A DNA stretch of 64,000 nt, from NCBI RefSeq assembly GCF_000265075.1, contig NZ_AJYA01000007.1:19013-83012 (forward strand). The letters run 5' to 3'. Below are positions 40,600-50,549 of the stretch, piece by piece; the first letter of the stretch is position 1, and each line of letters opens with the position of its first letter. Source of the DNA: Nitritalea halalkaliphila LW7 (GTDB taxonomy: Bacteria > Bacteroidota > Bacteroidia > Cytophagales > Cyclobacteriaceae). Made by a program: the position numbers and the translations under genes. The notes beneath the pieces were generated by a model. It made no database searches, had not been told where the DNA came from, and saw only the letters and a program-made list of their open reading frames with translations.

Positions 40600-41517
40600 G
40601 TGAAACCATTAGAGGTATTTAAGGAACCGGAGACAGGTGATGCTGAGGCACGGTACCAAAGTAAGAAAACGAATCTTTTTATCATTTTATGTGGGATTTT
40701 CCTCACCAATGCCATCTTGGCGGAGATTATCGGAGTGAAAATCTTTTCCGGAGAATACACCCTCGGCCTGGAGCCGGCAGGATGGACCATCTTCGGGGAC
40801 TATGTGCTGGATTTTAACCTGACGGCCGGGGCAGTGATCTGGCCGATCGTATTTATCACCACCGACATCATTAATGAGTACTACGGGAAAAAAGGGGTCC
40901 GTAAAATCAGTTTTATAACGGCTTTTTTTATCGCTTACATCTTTTTTGTGATCGTGGCGGTAACCAACCTGCCGCCGGCGCCTTTTTGGCTGGAGGTAAA
41001 CTCTCCCGATCCTGCCGGGCAGCCTTTTGATATCGATTATGCCTTCACGGTGATTTTCCGACAGGGACTGGGCATCATCCTCGGCTCGCTCGTGGCTTTT
41101 CTGCTCGGGCAGCTCATCGATGTGTATGTGTTCCAAAAGCTCCGTAAGTTCACAGGCCCGAAGATGATCTGGTTGCGGGCGACGGGATCCACGCTCGTCT
41201 CCCAATTTATCGACTCCTTCGTCGTGCTCGTCATCGCCTTTTATATTTTTGGCAACTGGTCCTGGGCGCAGGTGGCTTCAGTGGGCATCATTAACTATAT
41301 TTATAAATTCGGCGTAGCTGTCTTACTCACGCCGCTGCTGTATGTGGGGCATTATTTAATCGATCGTTACTTGGGTAAGGATGTGGCTGAGCGCATGACG
41401 GCAGAAGCCTCTGAGGACACCTCTTTTTTTATAGAATTATTTTCCTGTTTCGGTTTGAATCCCCGCTCTCTGCTGTGCTCATCTGATGTCTATTACTGGC
41501 CAGCAGAAGCGAGTTAG
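40600..41517 (+). CDS. Queuosine precursor transporter, YhhQ family
   Basis: A membrane carrier with about six helices for a queuosine precursor (preQ0/preQ1 in the family). It starts at a GTG 1 bp after rnz. Helices include IILCGIFLTNAILAEIIGVK, AVIWPIVFITTDIINEYYGK (with the family TDIINEYYG motif), FFIAYIFFVIVAVT, IILGSLVAFLLGQLIDVYVF and SQFIDSFVVLVIAFYIFG. The last family-like segment is YLGKDVAERMTAEASEDTSF; the final ~27 residues look random. A T7 run at 41424-41430 with one extra T would move the stop to 41432-41434, so the true end may be there. RNase Z and this gene both concern tRNA maturation. Confidence 0.9.
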   Translation: MKPLEVFKEPETGDAEARYQSKKTNLFIILCGIFLTNAILAEIIGVKIFSGEYTLGLEPAGWTIFGDYVLDFNLTAGAVIWPIVFITTDIINEYYGKKGVRKISFITAFFIAYIFFVIVAVTNLPPAPFWLEVNSPDPAGQPFDIDYAFTVIFRQGLGIILGSLVAFLLGQLIDVYVFQKLRKFTGPKMIWLRATGSTLVSQFIDSFVVLVIAFYIFGNWSWAQVASVGIINYIYKFGVAVLLTPLLYVGHYLIDRYLGKDVAERMTAEASEDTSFFIELFSCFGLNPRSLLCSSDVYYWPAEAS

Positions 41518-41535
41518 GCAGGTACGGGTTTCCCT

Positions 41536-41552
41536 TTTGCCCCGGGGGCAAA
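41536..41552. repeat. Palindrome TTTGCCCC-G-GGGGCAAA
   Basis: Perfect 8-bp arms (41536-41543, 41545-41552) around one base in the gap after the transporter. It is followed directly by the terminator hairpin at 41554. Member of the recurrent hairpin family. Confidence 0.6.
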
Positions 41553-41553
41553 G

Positions 41554-41584
41554 AAAAAGACCTCGCAGCTGCTGCAGAGGTCTT
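41554..41584 (-). terminator. Terminator of the DUF2911 gene
   Basis: Stem AAGACCTCGCAG / CTGCAGAGGTCTT (41557-41568, 41572-41584, one bulged base). On the minus strand it is followed by a T-rich run (41554-41558). It could also slow transcription from the left, although the plus side has only AATTAAA. Confidence 0.7.
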
Positions 41585-41633
41585 AATTAAAGGATTTTCG
41601 AGATGCATTTTTAGGGCATAGCGCCCAGGAGCA

Positions 41634-42212
41634 TTAACGAATCACGATGGGGAGCTTAAGTTTTTCCCAGCGCACCACGATCCCCGGTGTTTCGATACTG
41701 ATGGAAAGTTGCTCTTGGCTCTCTTCCACGAACTCAGGGGTAGCCACGGTACGGATGACGTCGAATTTCTCATCGTACTCGAAGTGCCCATGGGCGAGGT
41801 CCCACTCTTCGTTCAGGATGACCGTCCAGTCGCCATTTTCTTTCGGGATAGTAAATAGGGAATATTTGCCCGGTGCCACTTCTTTATCGCCGACCGTTAG
41901 GGTTTCGGTAAATTCGATGTAGGTCGCCTCGTTAGCACCTGTTCTCCAAACATTATCGTAAGGAACGAGCTCGCCCCAAACAGTTCTTCCCTTCACAGAA
42001 GGCGCACCATACTGAACGAAAAGTTGCTTTCCGCTATCAAGAGTGCCTTCTAAAGTGCGAAGTGGACTGGCACGCTCATTTTTAGCAGGCAGTTCCATCT
42101 CCATTTCTTCGCTTTCGGCTTGTTCTGAGCCGCTGTCAGCTCCTCCGCAGCTGTAGAGTCCGAATACGGCCAACACACTGAGGGTGAGTAAGGTGATACG
42201 TGTTTTTTTCAT
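41634..42212 (-). CDS. DUF2911 lipoprotein
   Basis: A 192-residue exported lipoprotein: leader MKKTRITLLTLSVLAVFGLYSC with lipid Cys22, an acidic linker (EQAESEEMEMELPAK), then a beta-rich DUF2911 domain: FVQYGAPSVKGRTVWGELVP, YDNVWRTGANEATYIEF, VAPGKYSLFTIPKENGDWTV and a C-terminal IVVRWEKLKLPIVI. These are the standard DUF2911 motifs. Function unknown, presumably periplasmic or cell-surface. It is transcribed alone toward the terminator at 41554. The frame is intact. Confidence 0.88.
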   Translation of the reverse strand: MKKTRITLLTLSVLAVFGLYSCGGADSGSEQAESEEMEMELPAKNERASPLRTLEGTLDSGKQLFVQYGAPSVKGRTVWGELVPYDNVWRTGANEATYIEFTETLTVGDKEVAPGKYSLFTIPKENGDWTVILNEEWDLAHGHFEYDEKFDVIRTVATPEFVEESQEQLSISIETPGIVVRWEKLKLPIVIR

Positions 42213-42537
42213 GGTAAATCTTGGTTTACGCCTGTGAAATTACGATAAAACAGATGAAAGTAAAGGCTTTCTTCTGTTTTATTTTGTACCTAAGGCGCTT
42301 AGGACATCTGAGCGAAAGAATAAATGGCTAAAAAATGGGTTGAAGCGGGCTTCTGGGAGTTTTTTTTTAGCCATGTGGGGATTTAGCAGGCAAGCGCTGA
42401 ACCGCAGGTGTGAGCCGGTAGTAGCTTCCCGAAAACAGAAATAAATTCGGTACGCGGCATGTGGAGAAAGCAAAAAAACCTGTATTTTAGCCTTAAATGT
42501 CGCCACACCCTATTTTCGACGCTTAAGGATCCGAAAC
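42213..42537. other. 325-bp intergenic region between divergent genes
   Basis: No gene is supported; a 75-codon minus-strand frame lacks any family features. It contains the inverted repeat 42324-42335 / 42363-42374 (listed separately) and two near matches to the minus-7 box before the acylase gene: TATTTTAG (42483-42490) and TATTTTCG (42511-42518). Confidence 0.5.
42324..42374. repeat. Inverted repeat ATGGCTAAAAAA / TTTTTTAGCCAT
   Basis: Perfect 12-nt arms (42324-42335 and 42363-42374) separated by 27 nt. The right arm sits in a nine-T run. As RNA it would form a long hairpin, but the T run is inside the stem, so it is not a classic terminator. Confidence 0.6.
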
Positions 42538-44950
42538 ATGCGCTATTTTGCTTTTATTCTTTGTTTATTTATTTCTCTGTCACTGGCAGTGGCTTTGGTT
42601 TTGCCCATAGGGCCACTCCCTCCACTCATTCATGTACTGGATCCCCAAAATGGGTTTTGGGCCAATAGTTTTTCTGAGGACATGATACTGGAGGAGGAGC
42701 TGCAGCTGCCCGGCCTGGAAGCTCCTGTGCAGGTGTATTACGATGAGGCTTGGGTGCCGCATCTGTATGCGGAAAATGAGCGAGACCTGATGCGAGCCCA
42801 GGGCTATGTGACTGCCCAGCATCGCCTGTGCAAATGGAATTTCAGACCATGGCGGCGGCAGGTCGCGTGTCAGAGCTAGTAGGGGATGTGGCCATCGACC
42901 TGGATCGGATGACGCGAAGAAAAGGGCTGCCCTTCGCCGCTGAAAATGGATTAGAGTTTCTCATGCGCGAAGATCCAGATACCTACGCCTTGGTGGAGGC
43001 TTTTTCAGATGGAGTGAATGCCTACATCGAAGGCTTGAGTCCTGCACGGCTTCCTGTAGAGTATAAGCTGCTCAACTATCGCCCGGAACCTTGGAGTCCG
43101 CTGAAGAGTATGTTGCTGCTGAAGTACATGGCCGACATGCTGGTAGGGGATAATGACCTGCAGTTTTCGAATTTACTTAGCTATTTAGGAAAAGACCTGG
43201 TGGATGCGCTCTATCCAGACTTTCCAAGTATTCAGGATCCTGTAATCGAAGCGGAAAAGGTTTGGAACTTTAAGGCGCTGCCTTTGCCGGAGGCACCAGA
43301 TAATTTTCTTCCAGATGGAGCGGCTGGTCTTAGTGCTTTCCTTCCTAATCCTGAGCCGGGGGTGGGCAGTAACAACTGGGCTGTTTCGGGTGCACTCACT
43401 GCGGATGGGCGCCCTATTTTAGCGAACGATCCCCACCTGGGCTTGAATCTGCCTTCTATATGGTTTGCTATGCAGCTAAGTTGTCCCGCCTACACGGTAA
43501 AGGGGGCTACCTTGCCGGGGGCCTTGGGAATTATTTCAGGCTTTAACCGGGACGTGGCCTGGGGAGTGACGAATGCCACCCGCGATGCGCGAGACTGGTA
43601 CCGGATCACGTTTAAAGACGCCTCTCGTACCGAGTACAAGTACAATGAGCAGTGGATTCAAAGCACACTGCGTATCGAAGAAATCAAGGTGAAGGGGCAG
43701 TCCCCGCTCCTAGATACGGTGGTGTACACCCATCATGGGCCTGTGGTTTACGATGCTTCCTTTCGCGCAGAACGCAAAGACGTGAACTATGCACTTAAAT
43801 GGACGGCACATGATCCCAGTAATGAGCAGCGCACTTTTCTCATGCTGAACCGTGCGAAAAATCATGAGGATTACCTAGAAGCACTCAGCCACTACACGTC
43901 TCCAGCCCAAAACTTCGTTTTCGCCTCTGCTAGTGGGGACATCGCCATGAAGGTGCAGGGCAAGTTCCCGCTAAAGTGGCCCGAGCAGGGCAAGTATTTT
44001 CTGGATGGCAATTTGCCAGCGCATGAATGGCAGGGCTATATCCCGAATGCACATCATGCCGCCACTAAAAACCCGAAGCGAGGGTTCGTGTCTTCTGCTA
44101 ATCAGCACCCAGTGGCCGACAGCTATCCCTATTATGTGTTCGATTACTCGTACGAGCACTACCGAAACCGCCGCCTGAATGAGCGCCTCGCTGCGATGAA
44201 CCGCATCACGATAAAGGATATGAAGGCGCTGCAGTTCGATAATTATATGTTGCATGCTGCCGAGGCAGTACCTGCGCTTCTGCTACGTTTAGGGGACGTA
44301 TCGGCCTACACGGCCAAAGAACAGGAGGTGATCGCTAAGCTTTCGGACTGGAATTTTTATACCCACCCGAATCAGGAAGAGCCCAGTTACTTTGATCTAT
44401 GGTGGAAGCTGGTGAAGGAGGGGATGTGGGAGCCATTGCGCCAGCAGCCGGGTATGCTGTTACCGAATAACTTTGAAACCACGCGGCGTCTACAGGAGGG
44501 GCTCGAAGAGGAGGTGCTGGCACGCTTTCCGGAGCTGGCGGCCGCTCCACTGAATGCGCTGATTCGCGATCGTTTTCAGAGTACCGTGGCGCATATGGAC
44601 AGCCTGAAGCAGGAGGGAGAAAAAATCAACTGGGCCGATTACAAGCGTACCTCGATTTTGCACTTAGTGCCTAATTTCGTTTCTTTTTCGCATCAAAACA
44701 TCTATACCGGTGGTGGTCGGGGCATATTAAATGCTACCAGTGAGCGCATGGGGCCAGCTGGCGCATGGTCGTGGCGATGGGGGAGGAGATCGAAGCCTAT
44801 GGCATTTACCCGGCGGAGTCGGGAACCAGGGACGTGAAGTTTAATTGACAACTGGATTCACCCTGGTCCTTAGGGGAGTATCATCCTATGCCCCTGTACC
44901 CGAAAGAGGAGGCCGAGGCCTTGTTTACCCATTCACGCTTAGTTCCTTAG
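42538..44950 (+). CDS. Penicillin acylase family protein, second copy (several frameshifts)
   Basis: An Ntn hydrolase of ~805 residues. The N-terminal anchor or signal is FAFILCLFISLSLAVALVLP, then VYYDEAWVPHLYAENERDLM (alpha chain). A base lost at ~42830 is followed by LWQMEFQTMAAAGRVSELVG. The autocatalytic Ser lies in PGVGSNNWAVSGALTADGRP, followed by ILANDPHLGLNLPSIWFAMQ and GFNRDVAWGVTNATRD. At ~44754 and at three or more places between 44815 and 44870 bases are missing; corrected, the tail reads SWRMVVAMGEEIEAYGIYP, then LGEYHPMPLYPKEEAEALFT and a stop at 44948-44950, 3 bp before the next gene. The substrate is unknown. It is a different subfamily from the copy at 1992-4197. Confidence 0.88.
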
Positions 44951-44953
44951 TCT

Positions 44954-45325
44954 ATGAAATTCTTTGTTCTGCTTGTCCTTGTTGCACTTATTGGTTTTTT
45001 CGCGGGGCCCTTTGTGCCGCATTATGCGCTTATGCTGCTGATTGCCCTCTTCGCTTTCCTGCTGAACAGCGGGGGCTGGGCGGCCTTTATGGGGGGTGGC
45101 CTGGGCCTTGGGCTCCTTTGGTTTGGGCTCAGTACTTACACGGCTATCGTGACGGAATCGGCCCTTCCTGACAGGATGGCGCAGCTTTTTCAGTTGCCAG
45201 ACCCTGCCTATCTCGCGCTACTTACAGCCTTAGTGGGTTTTCTACTCGGGGGTTTTTCTGCCCTTACGGGCAAAACACTTCGCAGCATCGTTTCTCCCAA
45301 GCCACGGGTAAAACCTTATCGCTAG
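44954..45325 (+). CDS. Hypothetical four-helix membrane protein
   Basis: A 123-residue protein that is almost all membrane: helices about MKFFVLLVLVALIGFFAGPF, ALMLLIALFAFLLNSGGWA, MGGGLGLGLLWFGLSTYTAI and LALLTALVGFLLGGFSALTG, with a basic C-terminal tail (SPKPRVKPYR) that should face the cytoplasm. I do not recognise a family and see no catalytic motif. It starts 3 bp after the corrected end of the acylase gene, so it is probably cotranscribed with it. The start and frame are clear. Confidence 0.7.
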   Translation: MKFFVLLVLVALIGFFAGPFVPHYALMLLIALFAFLLNSGGWAAFMGGGLGLGLLWFGLSTYTAIVTESALPDRMAQLFQLPDPAYLALLTALVGFLLGGFSALTGKTLRSIVSPKPRVKPYR

Positions 45326-45408
45326 ATCAAGGGTGTCCCTAAGAAGGGGCTTTCCTTCCTTTCGGCGAAAAGCTGTATCTTTAGGGCAAAATCTGACGAA
45401 GTACCTTC

Positions 45409-48105
45409 ATGAACGTGATACGCTATTTTTTAACGACCCTGCTGACTATCGGCTGTGCATGCCTACTGCAGGCGCAGCAGCTGAATGACTTGCGCAATCT
45501 CCAAGTTGATCAGCTTTCAGATCGGCAGCTGGTGCAGCTTTTGGAGCGTGCCGCCGAGGAAGGACTTTCCGAAAACCAGTTGCTTGATTTAGCCCGCGCA
45601 CAGGGCCTGCCAGAAAGACAGCGGCAGGCGTTGGCTCAGCGGCTGCGTGAGCTACCGAAAACAGGCGGGCGTAGGGCCGAGGGGAATTCTACTCGTGAAG
45701 GCACGATGCGCGGTACGCTGCGCACGAGGGAAGAACGGACGGGTGCAAGTGTCTTAGGTGCTCAGGCTACGCTAAATAGGGGGCAGCTGGTAGGTGAGCA
45801 GGCGGACAGCCTCTCGCTTTCACAAGTTTTAGCGGGCTTCGATGGGCTGAGCCCCTTGCAAAAGCAGATTTTTGGCTATTCCCTGTTCGAGGGAGCAGCG
45901 GAGGCTTTTGCACCGAATTATAATTTGGCCACACCGAGTAATTATGTCTTGGGCCCAGGCGATGAAATTTTTGTAGAAATTTATGGGGCATCAGAAAATA
46001 GCTTGACCTGGCAAATAAATCCTGAAGGACAGGTACTGCTACCGCAGCTGGGCCCCCTTACGCTAGCCGGCTTAACGGTGGAGGAGGCCAAAGAGCGCCT
46101 GCGTGAGCGTCTGGCAGGGCAATATGCCGGCTTGCGTGCTCGCCCAGCGGATACTTTTTTAGCACTTCGTGTGGGCAACACCCGCAGCATTCAAGTCACT
46201 CTAGTGGGGGATGTGAAGCGGCCGGGAACCTATCAGCTGCCTGCTTTTGCGCAGACCTTTAACGCCCTGTACGCCGCGGGAGGGCCCACAGAAAATGGGT
46301 CTTTTCGAATGATTCAACTGTACCGAGGCAACAGCCTTTTGGCTACTTTGGATTTGTATGCCTTCATTTTAGAGGGAAGCCATGCAGGCAATCGGCTGCT
46401 TCAGGATAATGACGTCATAGTGATTCCACCCTACCAGCAGCGCGTGGCCTGGGAAGGAGCCGTACGCCGTCCAGGGCTATACGAACTCCGTCCAGAAGAG
46501 CGGCTCGATGCACTTTTACGTTTTAGCGGAGGGCCTGCAGCAGGAGCCTTTACCGAGCGCCTTCAGGTGCAGCGAAAGGAAGCCGGGCAGCAGCGCTTAC
46601 TCAGCGTTCGCAAAGAAGCCTTTTCAAGTTTTGCTTTAGCAGACGGAGACCGCATCGCAGTGGCAGAAGCCCTCGAGCGTATTGAAAATCGGGTGCAAGT
46701 AACCGGTTCTGTCTTTCGGGCAGGTGCCTATATGTTGGCAGAAGGCATGGGCGTCCGAGCACTCATACAGGAGGCAGAAGGCCTTCGGGAAGATGCCTTC
46801 ACCGCGCGCGCGACCCTCTACCGAGTGGGTACAGACATGCAGCAGGAGGCCTTAGAGCTGGATTTAGGAGCCATCCTTTCCGGTCAGCAGCCAGATATTT
46901 CCCTTCGGCGTGAGGATGTGCTTTTTGTGCGTTCCATTTTTGATTTGCAGGAAGAGGTTTTCGTGCAGATCAGTGGAGAGGTGAACCGCCCGGGCCCCTT
47001 TCCCTTTCGGCGTAACATGACGGTGGGCGAGTTGATCCTGCGGGCTGGCGGTCTGCGGCAGTCAGGGAGTCTGGAGCGCGTGGAAATTGCCCGAAGGGCA
47101 AAGGGTCCTGATGGCACCCACGTGATGGAACTGATCCCTCTGGATTTACCGGAGGACTGGGCGCTGTCTGATGCCGAGGCGCAGGTGCCTTTGATGGCCT
47201 TCGATCATGTTTTTGTTCGGCAGAAGGCGGGTTTCCGTCGGGAGCAGTTGGTGGAAATACAGGGCGAGGTGGCCTTTCCGGGGACTTATGCACTCCGAAC
47301 GCCGAACGAACGCATTTCCGATGTCATCGCGCGTGCTGGCGGGCTCACGGATTTTGCCTATGCGCCGGGGGCCACACTGATTCGCAGGACAGAGTTTTAT
47401 CAGGAAAGGACAGATTTCGAGCGTAAGGAGCGGATTCTACGGCAGATCGTTCGCCGGATGGAAGAGGCGGAGCTGAATGAGGCCGATCAGGTTTTTTTAG
47501 CGCGGTTGCAACGAACATTGGCCGACAAGGCCCTCTTAGAAGAGGAGCTTTCTGAGGAGCGTCTGCTGCGCAATGCCTCGGCCAAGTTTCGTGAGGAACG
47601 GCTGCGTAGTGATCGCATGGCCTTCGGAGAGGAAAATGAACTGGCTGAGCAGGAGTCGGCGTTTTTGTTTCGGCAGCAGGAGCTTGTGGGCATTGATTTA
47701 GCCCAAATCCTCAGCAGCCCGGGTTCTGCGGGGAATCTGCGCTTAGAAGAAGGTGATATTATTCGGGTGCCGAAGGAGCTGCAGACGGTGCGCATCCGCG
47801 GAGAGGTTTTGTTCCCAACCACCGTGCGCTATCGGGAATACAGTGGCTTGCCGGCCTACATCACCCGTTCGGGCGGTTATTCTGAGCAGGCGCGTAAGCG
47901 CAAAGCCTATGTCGTCTATGCGAATGGCGATGTGAAGCGTACCCGAAGCTTTCTGTTTATGCGCTTTCATCCCACGATCGCACCGGGTTCGGAGATTATC
48001 GTACCTAAAAAGCCGGAGAGAGAGCGCTTGCCAGCCCAAGCCTGGGTGGGGCTCGCAACGGGCTTGGCCTCCCTAGGTCTTATTATCGCCAATATCGTCC
48101 AGTAG
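45409..48105 (+). CDS. Polysaccharide export outer-membrane protein with multiple SLBB domains
   Basis: A large Wza-like export protein of 898 residues, intact. Signal peptide MNVIRYFLTTLLTIGCACLL...QAQ; a Leu/Gln-rich helical N-terminal region (LSDRQLVQLLERAAEEGLSE); then the Poly_export (PES) domain NYVLGPGDEIFVEIYGASEN with LTWQINPEGQVLLPQLGPLT. At least five SLBB-type units follow (VTLVGDVKRPGTYQLP; VAWEGAVRRPGLYELR; VQVTGSVFRAGAYMLAEGMG; VQISGEVNRPGPFPFRRNMT; VEIQGEVAFPGTYALRTPNE; VRIRGEVLFPTTVRYREYSG), interrupted near residues 665-770 by a charged coiled coil. The C-terminal helix is AWVGLATGLASLGLIIANIV. It forms the exit channel for exopolysaccharide. It begins the cluster with ugd, rfbA and a DegT aminotransferase. 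Confidence 0.92.
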   Translation: MNVIRYFLTTLLTIGCACLLQAQQLNDLRNLQVDQLSDRQLVQLLERAAEEGLSENQLLDLARAQGLPERQRQALAQRLRELPKTGGRRAEGNSTREGTMRGTLRTREERTGASVLGAQATLNRGQLVGEQADSLSLSQVLAGFDGLSPLQKQIFGYSLFEGAAEAFAPNYNLATPSNYVLGPGDEIFVEIYGASENSLTWQINPEGQVLLPQLGPLTLAGLTVEEAKERLRERLAGQYAGLRARPADTFLALRVGNTRSIQVTLVGDVKRPGTYQLPAFAQTFNALYAAGGPTENGSFRMIQLYRGNSLLATLDLYAFILEGSHAGNRLLQDNDVIVIPPYQQRVAWEGAVRRPGLYELRPEERLDALLRFSGGPAAGAFTERLQVQRKEAGQQRLLSVRKEAFSSFALADGDRIAVAEALERIENRVQVTGSVFRAGAYMLAEGMGVRALIQEAEGLREDAFTARATLYRVGTDMQQEALELDLGAILSGQQPDISLRREDVLFVRSIFDLQEEVFVQISGEVNRPGPFPFRRNMTVGELILRAGGLRQSGSLERVEIARRAKGPDGTHVMELIPLDLPEDWALSDAEAQVPLMAFDHVFVRQKAGFRREQLVEIQGEVAFPGTYALRTPNERISDVIARAGGLTDFAYAPGATLIRRTEFYQERTDFERKERILRQIVRRMEEAELNEADQVFLARLQRTLADKALLEEELSEERLLRNASAKFREERLRSDRMAFGEENELAEQESAFLFRQQELVGIDLAQILSSPGSAGNLRLEEGDIIRVPKELQTVRIRGEVLFPTTVRYREYSGLPAYITRSGGYSEQARKRKAYVVYANGDVKRTRSFLFMRFHPTIAPGSEIIVPKKPERERLPAQAWVGLATGLASLGLIIANIVQ

Positions 48106-48233
48106 CTGCGAGGCGCGCTCTTCGAAGACCGAAAACAAGCGAATTAAGGATATTCTACTTTGTTTTCTTTCGATTGCGTCTTACTTTTACATGCCTTTAT
48201 GTTTTTACTAGAAACTAATAACTTTTATTCAAG

Positions 48234-49640
48234 ATGAAAATAACTAAAATTTGTTGTATCGGTGCTGGATATGTGGGAGGCCCTACGATGGCTGTCATCG
48301 CGCAGAAGTGTCCGGATATTACAGTTACTGTGGTGGATATCAACCAAGCGCGTATAGATGCCTGGAACGGAGAGGACCTCGACAAGCTTCCTGTGTACGA
48401 GCCGGGTCTGGACAAGGTGGTAGCTGAAGCACGTGGTAGAAATTTATTTTTTTCAACAGATGTGAACAAGGCGATCGATGAGGCGCAGATGGTGTTTATC
48501 TCTGTAAATACGCCTACGAAAACTTATGGTGAGGGCAAGGGAATGGCGGCAGACCTGAAGTGGGTTGAGCTATGTGCCCGCCAAATCGCGGCAGCCTCTA
48601 CTTCGGATAAGATTGTGGTGGAGAAGTCGACTTTGCCCGTGCGTACAGCACAGGCTGTAAAAGATATTTTAGATAATACAGGGGGAGGACGCAAGTTCCA
48701 GATTCTATCGAATCCTGAGTTTTTAGCTGAGGGAACTGCGGTAGAAGATTTATTGGCACCGGACCGTGTTCTAATCGGAGGAGATCCGGGACCAGAGGGG
48801 CAGGAGGCGATCGAAGCGCTGGTAAGTGTGTACGCGGCATGGGTGCCGAGAGAAAGAATTCTCACCACGAATATTTGGTCTTCGGAGCTTTCTAAGCTGA
48901 CCGCTAATGCCTTTTTAGCCCAGCGTGTTTCGTCGATTAATGCGATCTCGGAGCTTTGTGAGCAGACGGGTGCAGATGTGACGGAGGTGGCCCGTGCGAT
49001 CGGTGCGGATAGCCGTATTGGGCCTAAATTTCTAAAGGCCTCTGTAGGCTTCGGGGGCTCCTGCTTTCAAAAGGATATATTAAACATGGTGTACATCTCC
49101 CGCAGCTATGGCCTCACGGAGGTAGCTGATTACTGGGAGCAGGTCATTAAGATGAACGACCACCAGAAGGCGCGTTTCGCTAAAAACATCATCAAGTCCC
49201 TTTACAATACAGTAAATGGAAAGAAAATCACGTTTTTAGGTTGGGCCTTCAAGAAGGACACCAACGATACACGGGAGTCTGCTGCTATCTACGTAGCCGA
49301 TCATTTGATTAATGAGCAGGCTCAGATTACGGTGTACGATCCGAAGGTAAGTGAAGAGAAGATTTACGCCGACCTCGAGTACTTGAACACACGCTCTCCA
49401 GAGGAAATCCGTCGCTTGGTAAAAGTAGTATATGATCCGTATGAGGCTTGTCTGGACGCACATGCTGTGGCTATTTTAACGGAGTGGGATGAGTTCGTCG
49501 ACTACGACTGGCAGCGTATTTATGAGGCGATGCTGAAGCCCGCGAAGGTCTTCGACGGTCGAAATATTCTTCCGCATGAGGAGCTGAGAACCATGGCTTC
49601 CGCGTACAGTCCATCGGAAAGGCAGTACAGTAATTACTGA
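48234..49640 (+). CDS. ugd: UDP-glucose 6-dehydrogenase
   Basis: Oxidises UDP-glucose to UDP-glucuronate for polysaccharides. 468 residues, intact. Rossmann start [20 protein letters not shown]; substrate segments [20 protein letters not shown] and [13 protein letters not shown]; catalytic Cys277 in [20 protein letters not shown]; hinge Lys in [21 protein letters not shown]-terminal [20 protein letters not shown]. The GGPTMAVIA start and overall length resemble the animal-type UGDH branch found in some bacteria rather than the short enterobacterial form. It lies 128 bp after the SLBB gene and 13 bp before rfbA. Confidence 0.95.
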   Translation: MKITKICCIGAGYVGGPTMAVIAQKCPDITVTVVDINQARIDAWNGEDLDKLPVYEPGLDKVVAEARGRNLFFSTDVNKAIDEAQMVFISVNTPTKTYGEGKGMAADLKWVELCARQIAAASTSDKIVVEKSTLPVRTAQAVKDILDNTGGGRKFQILSNPEFLAEGTAVEDLLAPDRVLIGGDPGPEGQEAIEALVSVYAAWVPRERILTTNIWSSELSKLTANAFLAQRVSSINAISELCEQTGADVTEVARAIGADSRIGPKFLKASVGFGGSCFQKDILNMVYISRSYGLTEVADYWEQVIKMNDHQKARFAKNIIKSLYNTVNGKKITFLGWAFKKDTNDTRESAAIYVADHLINEQAQITVYDPKVSEEKIYADLEYLNTRSPEEIRRLVKVVYDPYEACLDAHAVAILTEWDEFVDYDWQRIYEAMLKPAKVFDGRNILPHEELRTMASAYSPSERQYSNY

Positions 49641-49653
49641 AAAATACAGCATC

Positions 49654-50549
49654 ATGAAAGGAATTATTTTAGCAGGGGGATCAGGTACACGCCTGCACCC
49701 CATCACCAAAGGAACCTCTAAGCAGCTCTTAGCCATTTACGATAAACCGATGGTGTACTATCCACTGTCGGTTTTGATGCTGGCTGGGATCCAAGATATC
49801 CTTATCATCAGTACCCCGGATGATTTACCGAATTTCAAGAAACTTTTCGGGGATGGTTCCACCTTAGGGATTCGCCTATCTTATGCGGAACAGCCGAGCC
49901 CGGATGGTTTGGCGCAAGCCTTCATCATCGGAGATACGTTTATCGGCGAGGACGATGTCTGCCTGGTGTTAGGAGATAACATCTTCTATGGGGACGGCAT
50001 GTCGCAGCTGCTAAAGAATGCGCGCGCCTCCTTAGTGCAAAAGCGTGAAGCGACGGTCTTCGGTTACTATGTAAATGATCCTGAGCGCTATGGCGTGGTG
50101 GCCTTTGATGCCTCCGGCAAAGCCTATGCTATCGAGGAGAAGCCGAAAAAACCGAAAAGTAACTATGCGGTCGTAGGCCTCTATTTTTACCCAAACGATG
50201 TGGTGCAGGTGGCCAAAACCATTCAGCCAGCGAGCGCGGGGAGTTGGAAATCACCAGTGTCAACCAGCATTACCTCCAGACAGATCGGCTGCGCGTACAG
50301 ATGATGGGCAGAGGCTATGCATGGCTCGATACCGGTACCCATGAATCGATGATGGAGGCCTCCAGTTTTATTTATGCCATCGAAAAGCGGCAGGGTCTAA
50401 AGGTGGCCTGCTTGGAGGAAATCGCCTTCGACAAGGGCTGGATTTCTGCTGCAGACCTCGAAAAGCAGGCGGAGTTGCTGAAGAAGAGCTCGTATGGGCA
50501 GTACCTGTTAAAGCGCATTGCGCAAGCGCATCAAGATGGAAACAAATAA
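49654..50549 (+). CDS. rfbA: Glucose-1-phosphate thymidylyltransferase (one frameshift)
   Basis: Makes dTDP-glucose, the first step to dTDP-rhamnose and other deoxysugars. ~298 residues after restoring a base lost at ~50228 (giving [18 protein letters not shown]). Motifs: [20 protein letters not shown] with the nucleotide-binding [48 protein letters not shown] and [20 protein letters not shown]. No rfbB, rfbC or rfbD gene follows in the window. Its end overlaps the start of the DegT aminotransferase by 14 bp, so the dTDP-sugar may feed an amino-sugar pathway (inference). Confidence 0.94.

Noticed and set aside
42279-42506. 75-codon minus-strand frame in the acylase/DUF2911 gap
   Set aside because: No recognisable domain, and it spans the inverted repeat; likely chance.
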